Shown piece after piece: positions 16,633 through 25,611 of a stretch of 50,629 nt of DNA (the stretch's first letter is position 1; each line of letters opens with the position of its first letter). Source of the DNA: an uncultured Schlesneria sp. Lineage in GTDB: Bacteria; Planctomycetota; Planctomycetia; Planctomycetales; Planctomycetaceae. Location of the stretch: contig CAIMFH010000189.1 of assembly GCA_903840265.1 (NCBI GenBank), forward strand, positions 1 to 50,629, written 5' to 3'. Below the pieces are notes generated by a model. It did not search any database. It was not told the origin of the DNA and worked only from the letters and a program-made list of their open reading frames with translations. The translations under genes and the position numbers were made by a program.

Positions 16633-17781
16633 TCAGGACCACAGTTCCGTCAGCTTCTGACAGGGGATCAATGGTAGGTCTGTCTTGTCGATCGTAACCG
16701 ATAACGATTCCACATTCGCACCACACCAATCGAGCATGGTCGCGGTGAGTTCGCCGGGATCAACAGGTCGATCGATCGGCCGTGATGCCGTCGAGTCGCT
16801 CGCACCAATCACGTTGCCACCAGAAACACGGCCACCCGCAACCACGGCAGACCAGCAATCCGTCCAGTGATCACGACCCAGACGTTCATTCACATTTGGA
16901 GTTCGCCCGAACTCACCAGTCGCCACCACGAGCGTATCGTCGAGCAACCCGCGCTGAGCCAGGTCATCCAGCAGTCCAGAGAGAGCACGATCAAAATCGG
17001 GACACAACTTACTTTGATAGTCGTTGAGCGTCGCCGGCCCGCAGTTCGGATCGCCGTGACAATCCCAAGTCGACCGCTGATGCAGCGAATCGAACAAGTT
17101 CACGGTAACGCAGCGAGTTCCGCGTTCCACCAATTGCCGAGATCGCAGCAGCATGCGACCGAAATCAGTGTCGCCGTACTGCCGACGAATCGACTCGGGC
17201 TCCCCTTCGATCTCAGCCGAGATCGCAGCCGGTTCCCAGTCACTACCAAGCAATCCCGCTTCCTGGCCTCGATAAGCACTCACACCAGTGTTGGAAAGAA
17301 ACGCGGGGACAATCGCGTTACTGGGAATACCCATCCGCGTCGCAGACTGACTGGCCACCACGCTGCCCCAATGAGGGAACTTCACGCCGCCGATCGCCAG
17401 GCGCCCCGTCTGCAACAGTTGCTGTCCAGTTTCATGGATCGGCGCCGCATCGTGATTCATCGAGCGGATGATCGCCAACCGATTGGCTCGCTGCGCCAAC
17501 AGCGGCAGCGTCTCGCTGAAGCGAACTCCGGGAACGGAAGTTTCAATCGACTTAAAAGGTCCACGCACCGACGAAGAGGCATCGGGCTTGGGATCAAATG
17601 TTTCAAGCTGGCTGGCACCGCCGGTCATGACGATCAAGATGGCTCGACGATGTGCGAACGCGGCCGCCGCACGAACCATCGCCGATTGCGAAAGTCCGAC
17701 TACGCTCAGTCCACCGACGCGAAGGAAATCGCGACGCGACACACCATCCCCCCGTTCCAGACCCACTTCGGCTACGGACAT
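16633..17781 (-). CDS. DUF1501 protein with Tat signal
   Basis: A 382-residue member of the DUF1501 family, an alkaline-phosphatase/sulfatase-like fold that is greatly expanded in planctomycetes. The twin-arginine signal SRRDFLRVGGLSVVG starts about 20 residues in. Family landmarks are ILIVMTGGASQLETFDPKP (metal-site strand with D), HETGQQLLQTGR, VATGEFGRTPNVN and GRDHWTDCWS, which supply the conserved Asp, Glu and His residues. The reaction of the family is not established. The ATG at 17781 is chosen because AGGA lies 7 bases upstream and the Tat motif follows at the right distance; longer in-frame starts exist up to 17919. No DUF1549/DUF1553 partner gene is adjacent, although that pairing is common. 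Confidence 0.9.
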   Translation of the reverse strand: MSVAEVGLERGDGVSRRDFLRVGGLSVVGLSQSAMVRAAAAFAHRRAILIVMTGGASQLETFDPKPDASSSVRGPFKSIETSVPGVRFSETLPLLAQRANRLAIIRSMNHDAAPIHETGQQLLQTGRLAIGGVKFPHWGSVVASQSATRMGIPSNAIVPAFLSNTGVSAYRGQEAGLLGSDWEPAAISAEIEGEPESIRRQYGDTDFGRMLLRSRQLVERGTRCVTVNLFDSLHQRSTWDCHGDPNCGPATLNDYQSKLCPDFDRALSGLLDDLAQRGLLDDTLVVATGEFGRTPNVNERLGRDHWTDCWSAVVAGGRVSGGNVIGASDSTASRPIDRPVDPGELTATMLDWCGANVESLSVTIDKTDLPLIPCQKLTELWS

Positions 17782-18060
17782 CTCGCCGTCCTTTTTCCAC
17801 CATCGCATTTTCCAGACCGCCATGACTCTACCGCCGTTCCAAGCCGAAGGGAATCCGCACGCCGACGTTGCCACCTGTTCCAGCAACATCGGCCGCAAAT
17901 CGCCTTTGTGCCCCATCACTTTGGGTCACATACGCGACGTTGTTTGTTGGCTGGGCATCGGTTCCGATTCCGCATATCCTGACAGTTGAACCACAGATAC
18001 CGTCTGGCGAAGCTGTACCGCCAAATTCACTAAAATGACTTCACCCGCAAGGCCTCGTTT

Positions 18061-18822
18061 ATGATTCTGGATCTGTTCAAATTGGATGGCCGCGTTGCAC
18101 TTGTGACCGGAGCCGGCCGCGGCCTGGGGCAATCGATGGCGATCGGACTAGCCGAAGCGGGTGCCGACATCATCGCAGTCAGCAGTTCCGGCAATTGCGA
18201 CGAAGTCGAGCCCCTCGTACGAGAAACTGGTCGGCAGTTCTGGTCGATCAAGTGCGACCTCAGTCAGCCCGCCGATCGAGTTGGGTTAATCGAGCGCGCC
18301 ATCGAAAAGGCGGGACGAGTCGACATCTTGGTCAATAACGCCGGCATTTCACACCGGCACCCACCCGAAGAGTATCCGATGTCAGAATGGCATCAACTGA
18401 TGGAAGTGCATCTGCACGCGTCGTTCGACCTGTGTCAACAAGTCTCCAAGCCAATGCTGACTCGCGGCCGCGGTAAGATCATCAACATCGGCTCAGTGAT
18501 GACATACCAAGGTGGCTTCAATATCCCCGCGTACGCCGCCGCCAAGCATGCTTTGGCCGGGCTGACGAAGTCGCTAGCCAACGCCTGGAGCAGGCAGGGG
18601 ATCAACGTGAACTGCATCTGCCCCGGCTACTTCGAAACATCAATGTCTCACGTCCTGCAGGACGATCCCGTCCGCGGCCCCCAGATCCTGGATCGCATCC
18701 CCGTCGGCCGCTGGGGCCAACCCGATGAACTCGCGGGACTATGCGTGTTCCTGGCGTCCGATGCCTCGAATTACATGCATGGCAGCTGCATTGCGATCGA
18801 CGGCGGCTGGCTGTCGCGGTAA
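18061..18822 (+). CDS. SDR oxidoreductase, KduD-like
   Basis: A 253-residue classical short-chain dehydrogenase. Coenzyme motif TGAGRGLG (residues 16-23), NNAG after strand 4 (LVNNAGIS), catalytic Ser in INIGSVMTYQGG, and the Y-x-x-x-K pair in AYAAAKHA are all present; the C-terminal SNYMHGSCIAIDGGW is typical. The start LFKLDGRVALVTG and QSMAIGLAEAGADI resemble 2-dehydro-3-deoxy-D-gluconate 5-dehydrogenase (KduD) and gluconate 5-dehydrogenases, which would place it in uronate or sugar-acid catabolism. SDR substrates are hard to predict, and no other pectin or uronate gene is nearby, so only the family is secure. Confidence 0.88.
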   Translation: MILDLFKLDGRVALVTGAGRGLGQSMAIGLAEAGADIIAVSSSGNCDEVEPLVRETGRQFWSIKCDLSQPADRVGLIERAIEKAGRVDILVNNAGISHRHPPEEYPMSEWHQLMEVHLHASFDLCQQVSKPMLTRGRGKIINIGSVMTYQGGFNIPAYAAAKHALAGLTKSLANAWSRQGINVNCICPGYFETSMSHVLQDDPVRGPQILDRIPVGRWGQPDELAGLCVFLASDASNYMHGSCIAIDGGWLSR

Positions 18823-18832
18823 AGCGAGACCG

Positions 18833-19162
18833 TCAGGCGCAGTCGCGTCGTTGCATCGCAATGGAACGAAGGATTAACTCACAGTATTGCTGATAGTTAA
18901 ACAGCAGCTGAATCACTTCCTGATCAGTCGACCCGGCTCCGCGCGCGATCCGTCGAATGCGACCGGAGTCAATCAGCGCGACTGGTGAGAGTCGTTCTGC
19001 GTTTGTCATCGAATCCAACATGCCGAATATTCGATCATATTGGCTTAGCGCCGCTTTTATTTTTGCGTCGTCGGGCCGCATCTGCCATTCAGCGAGAACC
19101 GCAGATTGACCACGAACAACCATGGAGCGAAAGTCTGTGATGTTGGGTAGTTGCTCTGACAT
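18833..19162 (-). CDS. Free-standing SRP54 M-domain-like protein
   Basis: A 109-residue protein that resembles the C-terminal M domain of the signal recognition particle GTPase Ffh/SRP54 without its N and G domains. The match is in LDSMTNAERLSP (49-60), the RNA-binding helix region SGRIRRIARGAGST (66-79; Ffh has SRRxRIAxGSG) and QEVIQLLFNYQQYCELI (81-97). The N-terminal third (DFRSMVVRG...) corresponds to the region around the signal-sequence groove but lacks the methionine-rich finger loop. It may bind 4.5S RNA or another structured RNA; this is inference. ATG at 19162 with GGAG 5 bases upstream. It lies 104 bp downstream of the uvrA-like gene on the same strand and converges with the SDR gene. 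Confidence 0.7.
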   Translation of the reverse strand: MSEQLPNITDFRSMVVRGQSAVLAEWQMRPDDAKIKAALSQYDRIFGMLDSMTNAERLSPVALIDSGRIRRIARGAGSTDQEVIQLLFNYQQYCELILRSIAMQRRDCA

Positions 19163-19266
19163 AGCCACTCCACGCGCAATGGCGTTAATTCGCGAAGAGA
19201 CCAAGACGCCGCATCACGATATCCGGCCAGGCGAGAGTTCGGCAACTTTATTCTCTGCCAGCCAGT

Positions 19267-21822
19267 TCAAGCGAACGCGGTTCGCAGCGCCTGACCTGTC
19301 AGACTCGCTTCACAATCGGCAATAAATTGCGGCGATCCTTCAGCAACGATCCGGCCACCTTTGGTACCAGCCCCAGGACCCAGGTCGATCACCCAGTCGG
19401 CGGCCGCGACCAGGTCGAGGTGATGTTCGATGACGACGACGGTGTTGCCAGCCTGGACCAAACCGCGCAGGGCGATGATCATCTGGCCCACGTCCGCAGA
19501 ATGCAGGCCTGACGTTGGTTCGTCGAGTACAAACAGGGTCGGTATAGAAGCGTCCGACTTCCAGAGTTCGGTCGCCAGCTTTACTCGCTGAGCTTCGCCA
19601 CCCGACAGCGTTGGCGCGGGCTGACCTAGTTGCAGATAACCTAGCCCCAACTGCTGAAAGAGATGCAGCGGCCGATAGAGTCTGGATAGATTCTTGAAGA
19701 ATTCGGCCGCTTGATCGATCGTCATATCAAGCACATCGGCTACTGACACGCCGCGGTAAAGAACCGCCAGCGTCTGCGGATTGAAGCGGCGGCCACCGCA
19801 ATCGGGACAGCGAATCGGCCATTGGACCAGTTGCTTGCGATCGAGGTCGATGGTGCCTCGACCAGCACATCTGGCACAGCGGCCCTCCGAATGTTGAGGA
19901 CTAAAACGTCGTGGTGAGTAGCCACGGATCCGTGACTCTTTAGTCTTCGCAAAGATCTTGCGGACTTCGTCCCAGAACCCGGAATAAGTGGCAGGGGTCG
20001 ATCGCTCCGACCGCCCCAATGGTCGCTGATCGATCTGAATCACGCGCGATATCTGATCCACTCCCTCAAGTTTACCGAACGGGCCGGGTGGACCGCCACC
20101 AGTTCCCAATGCTCGACGCAGGGCCGGTACGAGCGTGTGCATGATCAGCGAGGTCTTGCCGGATCCGCTTACCCCCGTCACACAACAGAGACCACCCAGC
20201 GGCAAACGCAGCGTGACATCCTGCAGGTTATGCAGTGTCGCCCCGTTCAGTGTTAGCCACCGCGAGGGCTGCGAGTCCGATCGTGTTGGCAGACCCGCGA
20301 CTCGTCGACGCAATTCGCGACCCGTGACGGAAGCCTCGCAATTGACCAGTTCTTGAGGTGAGCAAGACGCGATGAGATGGCCGCCATTCACACCGGCACC
20401 CGGACCAATCTCGATGGTGTGATCCGATTGCCGGATGAGTTGCAGATCGTGTTCGACGACGAGCAGCGTGTTTCCCTGCTCGCGAAGTTGATGCAGTATT
20501 TTCAACAATCGACCCGTATCACTGGCGTGCAGGCCGGCGGTCGGTTCGTCGATGACGTAGCAGACACCAGTTAATTGACTTCCCAAGCTGGCAGTCAGTC
20601 GAGCACGCTGGAATTCGCCGGCAGACAGCGAATCGCCGGCGCGGTTGAGTGCCAAGTAGTCGAGCCCCAGGTCAATCAGCACCTGTAGTCGCGATGTCAT
20701 CTCGGGGACCAGTTGCGCCAGGAGTTGAGTGACCTCACTATCGGTCGGCTGCAGTTCCACATCCCGCGACCAGGATCGAACTCGCTCGATCGCCTCTGCA
20801 GCGGTCATTGCGGTCAGTTGACCGATCGACGTTCCTTCGATAAACACGGATCGGGGCAGCAGGGCTAACCGTTCTCCGTGGCAATCAGGGCAGATTTCGG
20901 GAGCTGCAGTTTCATCCGATTCGGCGGGGGTCAAAATTCCCAGACCGTGGCAGGTCGGACAGGCTCCGCGTGGACTATTGAAGCTGAAGTCACCCGGTTC
21001 GATGGCGGGAAAGCTGACATTGCACGACAGGCAGGCCAACTGGCTGCTGTACAGACGATCGCTCCAAGTACCATCGAGTTCTTGGCTGAGTACGCATTGG
21101 CCTCCGCCAATTTGCAGGGCGAGATCGATCGATTCCTCGACGCGGCTGCGGATCCCCTCTTTGATGACCAGACGATCCACGACCACTTCAATGTCGTGAG
21201 GCTTTGTCGACGACAGAGCAGGGGGTGACGAGAGATCGATCAGTTCGCCATCGACGCGAGCTCGCACAAAGCCATCTCGACTGGCCCGAGCCAACGTTTC
21301 GGCATGCGACCCCGCCTGCTGGCGTACCATCGGGGCCAGCACCATGACCTTGCGCCGCTCTTCCAGCTTCAGAACCTGCTCGACGATCGCTTCGCGCGAC
21401 TGGCTGGAGACGGGCTGTCCGCAGGTGGGGCAGTGTAGGCGCCCGATTCGGGCGTAGAGCACTCTCAGGTAGTCGTACAGATCGGTGACCGTGGCCAGGG
21501 TTGTCCGGCGGCGCGGGCCGCGTGCTCGCTGTTCGATTCCTAGTGTCGGCGGCAGGCCGTCGATTAAGTCGACATTCGGCCGGTCCATCTGCTGCAAGAG
21601 TTCGCGAGTCCGTGGCGAGACGGTCGCGAGATAGCGATGCAAACCTTCCGCATGGATCGTGTCGAAGGCCAGCGAGCTTTTACCGCTGCCGCTCACGCCC
21701 GAAATCGTCGTGAAGAGCCCCAGGGGGACATCCACATCGATTCCCTGCAGGTTGTGAGTCCGCGCACCGCGAATGCTGATCACTTCCGTTATGGCGGGAG
21801 CAGAGTTAGCAGAAGTGGACAA
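19267..21822 (-). CDS. UvrA paralogue lacking the insertion domain
   Basis: An 851-residue double ABC ATPase of the UvrA family (E. coli UvrA has 940). Walker A1 is GVSGSGKS (42-49); the UvrB-binding region is retained (VLAPMVRQ to VVVDRLV, about 160-218). Zinc-site Cys pairs occur at C264/C267 and C288/C291. Between C291 and C311 only 19 residues remain where UvrA normally has about 110, so the DNA-contacting insertion domain is essentially missing. The first signature is LSAGEFQR (399-406) instead of LSGGEaQR; the second is the normal LSGGEAQR. The second Walker A is GVSGSGKT, and the C-terminal zinc module CARC...CPDC is present. It starts with TTG; no ATG fits. Probably a specialised paralogue, not the housekeeping uvrA; its role is unknown. 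Confidence 0.85.
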   Translation of the reverse strand: MSTSANSAPAITEVISIRGARTHNLQGIDVDVPLGLFTTISGVSGSGKSSLAFDTIHAEGLHRYLATVSPRTRELLQQMDRPNVDLIDGLPPTLGIEQRARGPRRRTTLATVTDLYDYLRVLYARIGRLHCPTCGQPVSSQSREAIVEQVLKLEERRKVMVLAPMVRQQAGSHAETLARASRDGFVRARVDGELIDLSSPPALSSTKPHDIEVVVDRLVIKEGIRSRVEESIDLALQIGGGQCVLSQELDGTWSDRLYSSQLACLSCNVSFPAIEPGDFSFNSPRGACPTCHGLGILTPAESDETAAPEICPDCHGERLALLPRSVFIEGTSIGQLTAMTAAEAIERVRSWSRDVELQPTDSEVTQLLAQLVPEMTSRLQVLIDLGLDYLALNRAGDSLSAGEFQRARLTASLGSQLTGVCYVIDEPTAGLHASDTGRLLKILHQLREQGNTLLVVEHDLQLIRQSDHTIEIGPGAGVNGGHLIASCSPQELVNCEASVTGRELRRRVAGLPTRSDSQPSRWLTLNGATLHNLQDVTLRLPLGGLCCVTGVSGSGKTSLIMHTLVPALRRALGTGGGPPGPFGKLEGVDQISRVIQIDQRPLGRSERSTPATYSGFWDEVRKIFAKTKESRIRGYSPRRFSPQHSEGRCARCAGRGTIDLDRKQLVQWPIRCPDCGGRRFNPQTLAVLYRGVSVADVLDMTIDQAAEFFKNLSRLYRPLHLFQQLGLGYLQLGQPAPTLSGGEAQRVKLATELWKSDASIPTLFVLDEPTSGLHSADVGQMIIALRGLVQAGNTVVVIEHHLDLVAAADWVIDLGPGAGTKGGRIVAEGSPQFIADCEASLTGQALRTAFA

Positions 21823-22004
21823 GGATCACGTTCCCAGGAACCAAACATGGTCTCGAATTTGCATAACCGCATCGGTATCGCCCGTGCGGTGAAACGATTC
21901 GGACGTTACTCTGGTCTCCACGCCATCTCAAGGGTGAGCTAGAATCCATTTGTTGGCTGGCCCGATCGTTTGTCTGACTCGTCTCTGAATTCGAGATTTT
22001 CGAT

Positions 22005-22676
22005 ATGTTTTCGATTCCTAAAGAACTGTCGGCCGACCTGTTGAGCCGGGTGTCGGCCCTTTCGACACCGGTGATCGTCGGCTGCGCCATCTTTCACCTG
22101 CTGGCATTTCTGTACTTGCGAGCATGGGCGGGGCGCGATCTGCGGCGAATGGCCTCCGACTTTGATTCCTTCACGCGTGAGTTGAAACACCGGAGTTTGC
22201 TCGATCGCGGCACCAATTTGTCGGACCAGATCGAGGCCTTTCTGGCTGACATCCGCGATGTCCTGGACGATCCCGCCAAGAAATCGGAACGGCAGGCCTT
22301 GTGGCATCGCATGCGGATCCTCGACGAAGAACGTCGCTACCTGCAATCGCACTCTTTTGAAACGTGCTACAACGTCTGCCGGTCGATGGTCGAGGCGTAT
22401 CCACTCGCCGGTGTTCTGGGAACGGTCTTGGCGATCGGCTCGGCGTTGCAGGCGGGTCAGACTGATGCTCAGCAGACACTTTCCGACATCGTGCGCTTTT
22501 TCGGTGAAGCGATCTGGGCAACGTTCGGTGGGCTGATGTCCGCGATGATTCTGATGTTCGTCAACAGCATCGTCGAAATCAAATTCATGCGGCTGGCCGA
22601 GAATCGCCAGCATATTCGTGAGACCATCGCGCGGGCCAAACGAGAACTCTCCCTGGTCGTGGGAGAGGAAACATGA
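22005..22676 (+). CDS. MotA/TolQ/ExbB-like proton channel subunit
   Basis: A 223-residue inner-membrane protein with three membrane helices at about 22-40, 129-149 and 166-192, the TolQ/ExbB topology with a cytoplasmic loop of some 85 residues between helices 1 and 2. Family signatures are YPLAGVLGTVLAIGSA (132-147), matching the PLLGLLGTV motif, and GEAIWATFGGLMSAM (167-181), matching the AL-T-GL motif. It would form the pentameric stator channel. The next gene overlaps its stop (ATGA) and supplies a TolR/ExbD-like partner with the membrane Asp. No TonB, TolB or Pal gene is adjacent. Confidence 0.82.
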   Translation: MFSIPKELSADLLSRVSALSTPVIVGCAIFHLLAFLYLRAWAGRDLRRMASDFDSFTRELKHRSLLDRGTNLSDQIEAFLADIRDVLDDPAKKSERQALWHRMRILDEERRYLQSHSFETCYNVCRSMVEAYPLAGVLGTVLAIGSALQAGQTDAQQTLSDIVRFFGEAIWATFGGLMSAMILMFVNSIVEIKFMRLAENRQHIRETIARAKRELSLVVGEET

Positions 22677-23449
22677 TGACCCGACGAAAACTCACGCTGC
22701 AGCTCACGCCGTTACTCGACCTGCTGCTGATTGTGATCTTCGCTCAATACATGGAAGTGAAGTTGGTCGCCAACAAAGAGATGACGCGCGCCAAGTCCGA
22801 AGTGGAGCAGTCGCAAACCGATCTCAAGTCGGTCCAGGAGCAATTGGGGGCACTGCAAAAACAACTGAGCATGCTGGACCAGCAACGCCACGAAACCGAG
22901 AACAAAGACTATTCCACTCGCGAACAACTGGGTCAGTTGTTTGGGGAATTGTTCCGCATCCCCGAAGCGACAATCCAAAAGATCGTGAATCGACGCAGCT
23001 CCGACGAAGCGGTGTTGTCGGCCGCCGAGATTGCCGCGCTGAAAGGTGAGTTCAAAACTCTGTCGACTGCTCGCGCTGACCAGATCGTCGATCATCTGCT
23101 GACATTCACAGAAATGAAGAAGCGTTTCGATGTCTGGGAACTGTATGTGCAGCAGGACAACTCGCTGGTGATTACGGCAGGCGGAATCAAAAAGCGGTTG
23201 CAGCCAGACGACATCGAAACGCCGGAATTGTTCGTCGACGAATTTTTCAAACTCTACAAATCGTTTCCTCAAACGAAGAGTGTTGTCTTGATCCTGGTCA
23301 GTTACGGGGATTCGCAATTGCGATATCGCTGGGCTGTGACGAGAGGGTTGCCGATCGTGGCAGAAAAAATGCGGCTCGACAGCAATGGGACTGTAAAATT
23401 TGAATATGCGGTGCTTGGCTTCCGCCCCGATGCGACCCCACGACCATAA
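22673..23449 (+). CDS. TolR/ExbD-like stator protein with coiled coil
   Basis: A 258-residue single-pass membrane protein. The only membrane helix is near the N-terminus, LTLQLTPLLDLLLIVIFAQ, and reproduces the ExbD/TolR motif TPLxD with the functionally essential Asp at D16. A coiled coil (about 38-80: EVEQSQTDLKSVQEQL, LGALQKQLSMLDQQ) and a 170-residue extracytoplasmic region follow; ordinary ExbD proteins are about 140 residues and lack the coil. It overlaps the upstream channel gene by four bases, so the two are translationally coupled. Likely forms a proton-driven motor with the channel subunit; what it drives is unknown. Confidence 0.7.
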   Translation: MMTRRKLTLQLTPLLDLLLIVIFAQYMEVKLVANKEMTRAKSEVEQSQTDLKSVQEQLGALQKQLSMLDQQRHETENKDYSTREQLGQLFGELFRIPEATIQKIVNRRSSDEAVLSAAEIAALKGEFKTLSTARADQIVDHLLTFTEMKKRFDVWELYVQQDNSLVITAGGIKKRLQPDDIETPELFVDEFFKLYKSFPQTKSVVLILVSYGDSQLRYRWAVTRGLPIVAEKMRLDSNGTVKFEYAVLGFRPDATPRP

Positions 23450-23489
23450 GTGAAACAAACACGACCACTGACAGGTCAGGAGATCTCCA

Positions 23490-23984
23490 ATGAGCCAGAA
23501 CGCAGCGCGACTTTTCAGTACGCGAAATATGATGGGTGTCGTCCTGATCGCCGGGATCGCTGCGGGCGTTTACCTCGGCGATTTCATGAAGGGACCAGGT
23601 TGGGGAGGCTCGTCAAAGGGGACAAGCAACTCGACCGGCACCAGTACAAGTAAAGACGGCGCTACCGACAAGAAACCCGCAGTCGATAAGACGGAAGCGG
23701 TCCCTGAAAAGATTGCGGCGCTGCCTCAAACGCCAGTTGTGAAGGTCGTGATCGCCGACCGGTCTTATTTCTTGCGTTCGGCAGAAGGGGACCAGCCCAT
23801 CGAGTTGGACCAACTCGTCTCTCAAGCTGTGGCCGCCAAAGGAGACGAGTACGGGATCCACATTCGCGTCTATCGGAAATTGTCATCACGGACTGCTGCT
23901 GAAATCGCGCTACGAGATGCATTGGCAGCGGCTGGCGTGGGTGATGATCAGACTGTCTGGGTTCCGAATCCCGTTGATGATTGA
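23490..23984 (+). CDS. Membrane-anchored ExbD-like periplasmic protein
   Basis: A 164-residue protein with one membrane helix (about 15-31, MMGVVLIAGIAAGVYLG), a Gly/Ser/Thr/Lys-rich linker (about 36-75) and a C-terminal domain (about 82-160) that alternates strand and helix like the periplasmic domain of ExbD/TolR (VVKVVIADRSYFL, IELDQLVSQAVAAKG, IHIRVYRKLSSR). It lacks the membrane Asp. It is 40 bp behind the TolR-like gene, and the three genes probably form one operon. A second TolR-type domain without its own proton-path residue could act as a regulatory or load-bearing subunit. The call is structural only. Confidence 0.55.
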   Translation: MSQNAARLFSTRNMMGVVLIAGIAAGVYLGDFMKGPGWGGSSKGTSNSTGTSTSKDGATDKKPAVDKTEAVPEKIAALPQTPVVKVVIADRSYFLRSAEGDQPIELDQLVSQAVAAKGDEYGIHIRVYRKLSSRTAAEIALRDALAAAGVGDDQTVWVPNPVDD

Positions 23985-23986
23985 CA

Positions 23987-24076
23987 GTAGCCAATCTCGC
24001 CAAGAGATTGGGCAAGAGTCGATGGGCTGGCAAACTCGATTGACGCTCGCCCCAAGGTCTTGGCGACTTGGGCTAC
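23987..24076. repeat. REPIN-like element: two inverted GCCAA-loop hairpins
   Basis: The element starts GTAGCCAATCTC-GCCAA-GAGATTGGGC and ends with the inverted version, GCCCCAAGGTC-TTGGC-GACTTGGGCTAC, 90 bp in all. Each half is a hairpin, and the two halves can pair with each other. It lies between convergent genes, 2 bases after the stop of the upstream one and 8 bases from the stop of the DUF1501 gene. Confidence 0.75.
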
Positions 24077-24084
24077 AGTACTCA

Positions 24085-25386
24085 TCAGATCAATTCAGTG
24101 ATTAGATGCCGATCGTCGGTCAGGTATTGTGGCCGCCCGTTGGGATCAGACAACGTCACAGAATTCGCGTCGATTCCCAATTGATGATAGAGCGTATGGA
24201 AGACGCTTTGAATGTGAATCGGTCGCTCGATCGGTTCTTCGCCATTGCGATTCGTCTTGCCGATCATTTTACCATGACGCAGGCCGCCGCCCGCCAGGAA
24301 GAAGAATGAGGCCCGTGCCCAGTGATCGCGGCCTGCAGTGCCGTTGATTCGTGGCGTTCGGCCGAACTCACCCGACATCATAATGATGGTTTGATCGAGC
24401 AGATTGTGAGCGTCCAGATCGTCGATTAAGGCACTGAGCGCGATATCAAGCGGTGGTAGCTGTCGGCGCATTTCTGTGAAGTTGTTGCCGTGAGTATCCC
24501 AACCGCCCCAAGAGAGAGCGACGCAGCGGACACCGGCTTGAACGAGGCGACGAGCCATGACAAATCGCTCGTTGCCCATGCCGTTGTCGGCACCATATCG
24601 CTTCAGCAGACGGGGATCTTCGTTTCGCAGATCGAGTGACTTAGCAAGATCTCCCGAGGTGACGATTCCGACGGCTCGGTCCGTGAAGCTATCGATCGCG
24701 GATAACATCCCGTGGCTGTCGACATCACGGCGCAGACGATCCAGCCCGGCCAGCAGGTCCTTGCGATCGTCGAGTCGATTCAGACTGATCTCGCGATTCA
24801 GCGTCAGGTTCTGACGACCTTCGCCATCGGGACGAAAGCCGGCGTTTACTTGACCAACGAACCCAGTCTTCGTCCAGCCTGTCAGGTCAACGAACGTGGG
24901 ACAGGTGCCTTGCGCGGTGGTTTGCGATGGCCCCCACAGCTTCGACATCACCGAGCCGATACCGGGCCGACCGCCCATGGTTCGCAAAGAGGTTTCACTC
25001 CATCCCGAATCACTCTGATGCGGAGCGTGCTCGTCTCGTAGACCGGCGATCGAGCGAATGACCGAGAACTTATCGGCGCGAGTGGCCAATTGCGGCATCA
25101 ATTCGCAGATTTCCATGCCGGGGACATTGGTCGCGATCGGCATGAACTCGCCGCGGAACTCTTTCGCGGCCGACGGCTTCAGGTCGAAGGTGTCCATGTG
25201 TGTTGGACCACCGGGCAGATAGATATTGATGATCGATTTGCCGGTTGCCCGTGTCCCCGCCTGCTGTTCCGCTTGCAGCAGTTGCGGAAGGCTGAGCCCG
25301 CCGACGGCCAGTCCGCCAATCTTCAGGAAGTCTCGCCGACCAATGCCATCGCAGAACCTGTTCTTCCGTCCGAGGAATGTCAACAT
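24085..25386 (-). CDS. DUF1501 protein with Tat signal
   Basis: A 433-residue DUF1501 protein, larger and only loosely similar to the one at 16633. The twin-arginine motif GRRDFLKIGGLAVGG lies about 16 residues from the chosen ATG. Family landmarks: SIINIYLPGGPTHMDTFDLKP, RDEHAPHQSD, CVALSWGGWDTHG, MMSGEFGRTPRING and GRDHWARASFFFLAGGG. These carry the conserved Asp, Glu and His residues expected of the sulfatase-like fold. Predicted to be exported folded to the periplasm; the substrate is unknown. ATG at 25386 has GGAG about 9 bases upstream; an in-frame start at 25494 would put 36 extra residues before the Tat signal. Confidence 0.9.
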   Translation of the reverse strand: MLTFLGRKNRFCDGIGRRDFLKIGGLAVGGLSLPQLLQAEQQAGTRATGKSIINIYLPGGPTHMDTFDLKPSAAKEFRGEFMPIATNVPGMEICELMPQLATRADKFSVIRSIAGLRDEHAPHQSDSGWSETSLRTMGGRPGIGSVMSKLWGPSQTTAQGTCPTFVDLTGWTKTGFVGQVNAGFRPDGEGRQNLTLNREISLNRLDDRKDLLAGLDRLRRDVDSHGMLSAIDSFTDRAVGIVTSGDLAKSLDLRNEDPRLLKRYGADNGMGNERFVMARRLVQAGVRCVALSWGGWDTHGNNFTEMRRQLPPLDIALSALIDDLDAHNLLDQTIIMMSGEFGRTPRINGTAGRDHWARASFFFLAGGGLRHGKMIGKTNRNGEEPIERPIHIQSVFHTLYHQLGIDANSVTLSDPNGRPQYLTDDRHLITELI

Positions 25387-25611
25387 GGCTGGAGACTCCG
25401 CTAGGGGTGGGTACCTTCCGGTGAAGGCCGTCTGGTGGGAGGTCGGGACCTTATTGGCTGGCCGGTTCGCCCGGCACATCTGGAGCTTACTCAATCATCA
25501 CGAACAAATCAACATTTTCTTATGTTATTCGACAATAAGTGAGATTGCTCCTAATAACAAATGGTGAGAAACCGAAGAAAGTTACGGGTAAGTTGTCAAG
25601 ATTCTGTCCCT

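Noticed and set aside
16867-17982. 371-codon plus-strand open frame opposite the DUF1501 gene
   Set aside because: Antisense to a gene with a Tat signal and full family motifs; the reading is rich in Arg/His with no hydrophobic core.
19267-21822. Pseudogene explanation for the short UvrA paralogue
   Set aside because: The frame is uninterrupted, and both ATPase cores and the zinc modules are intact; only one domain is missing.
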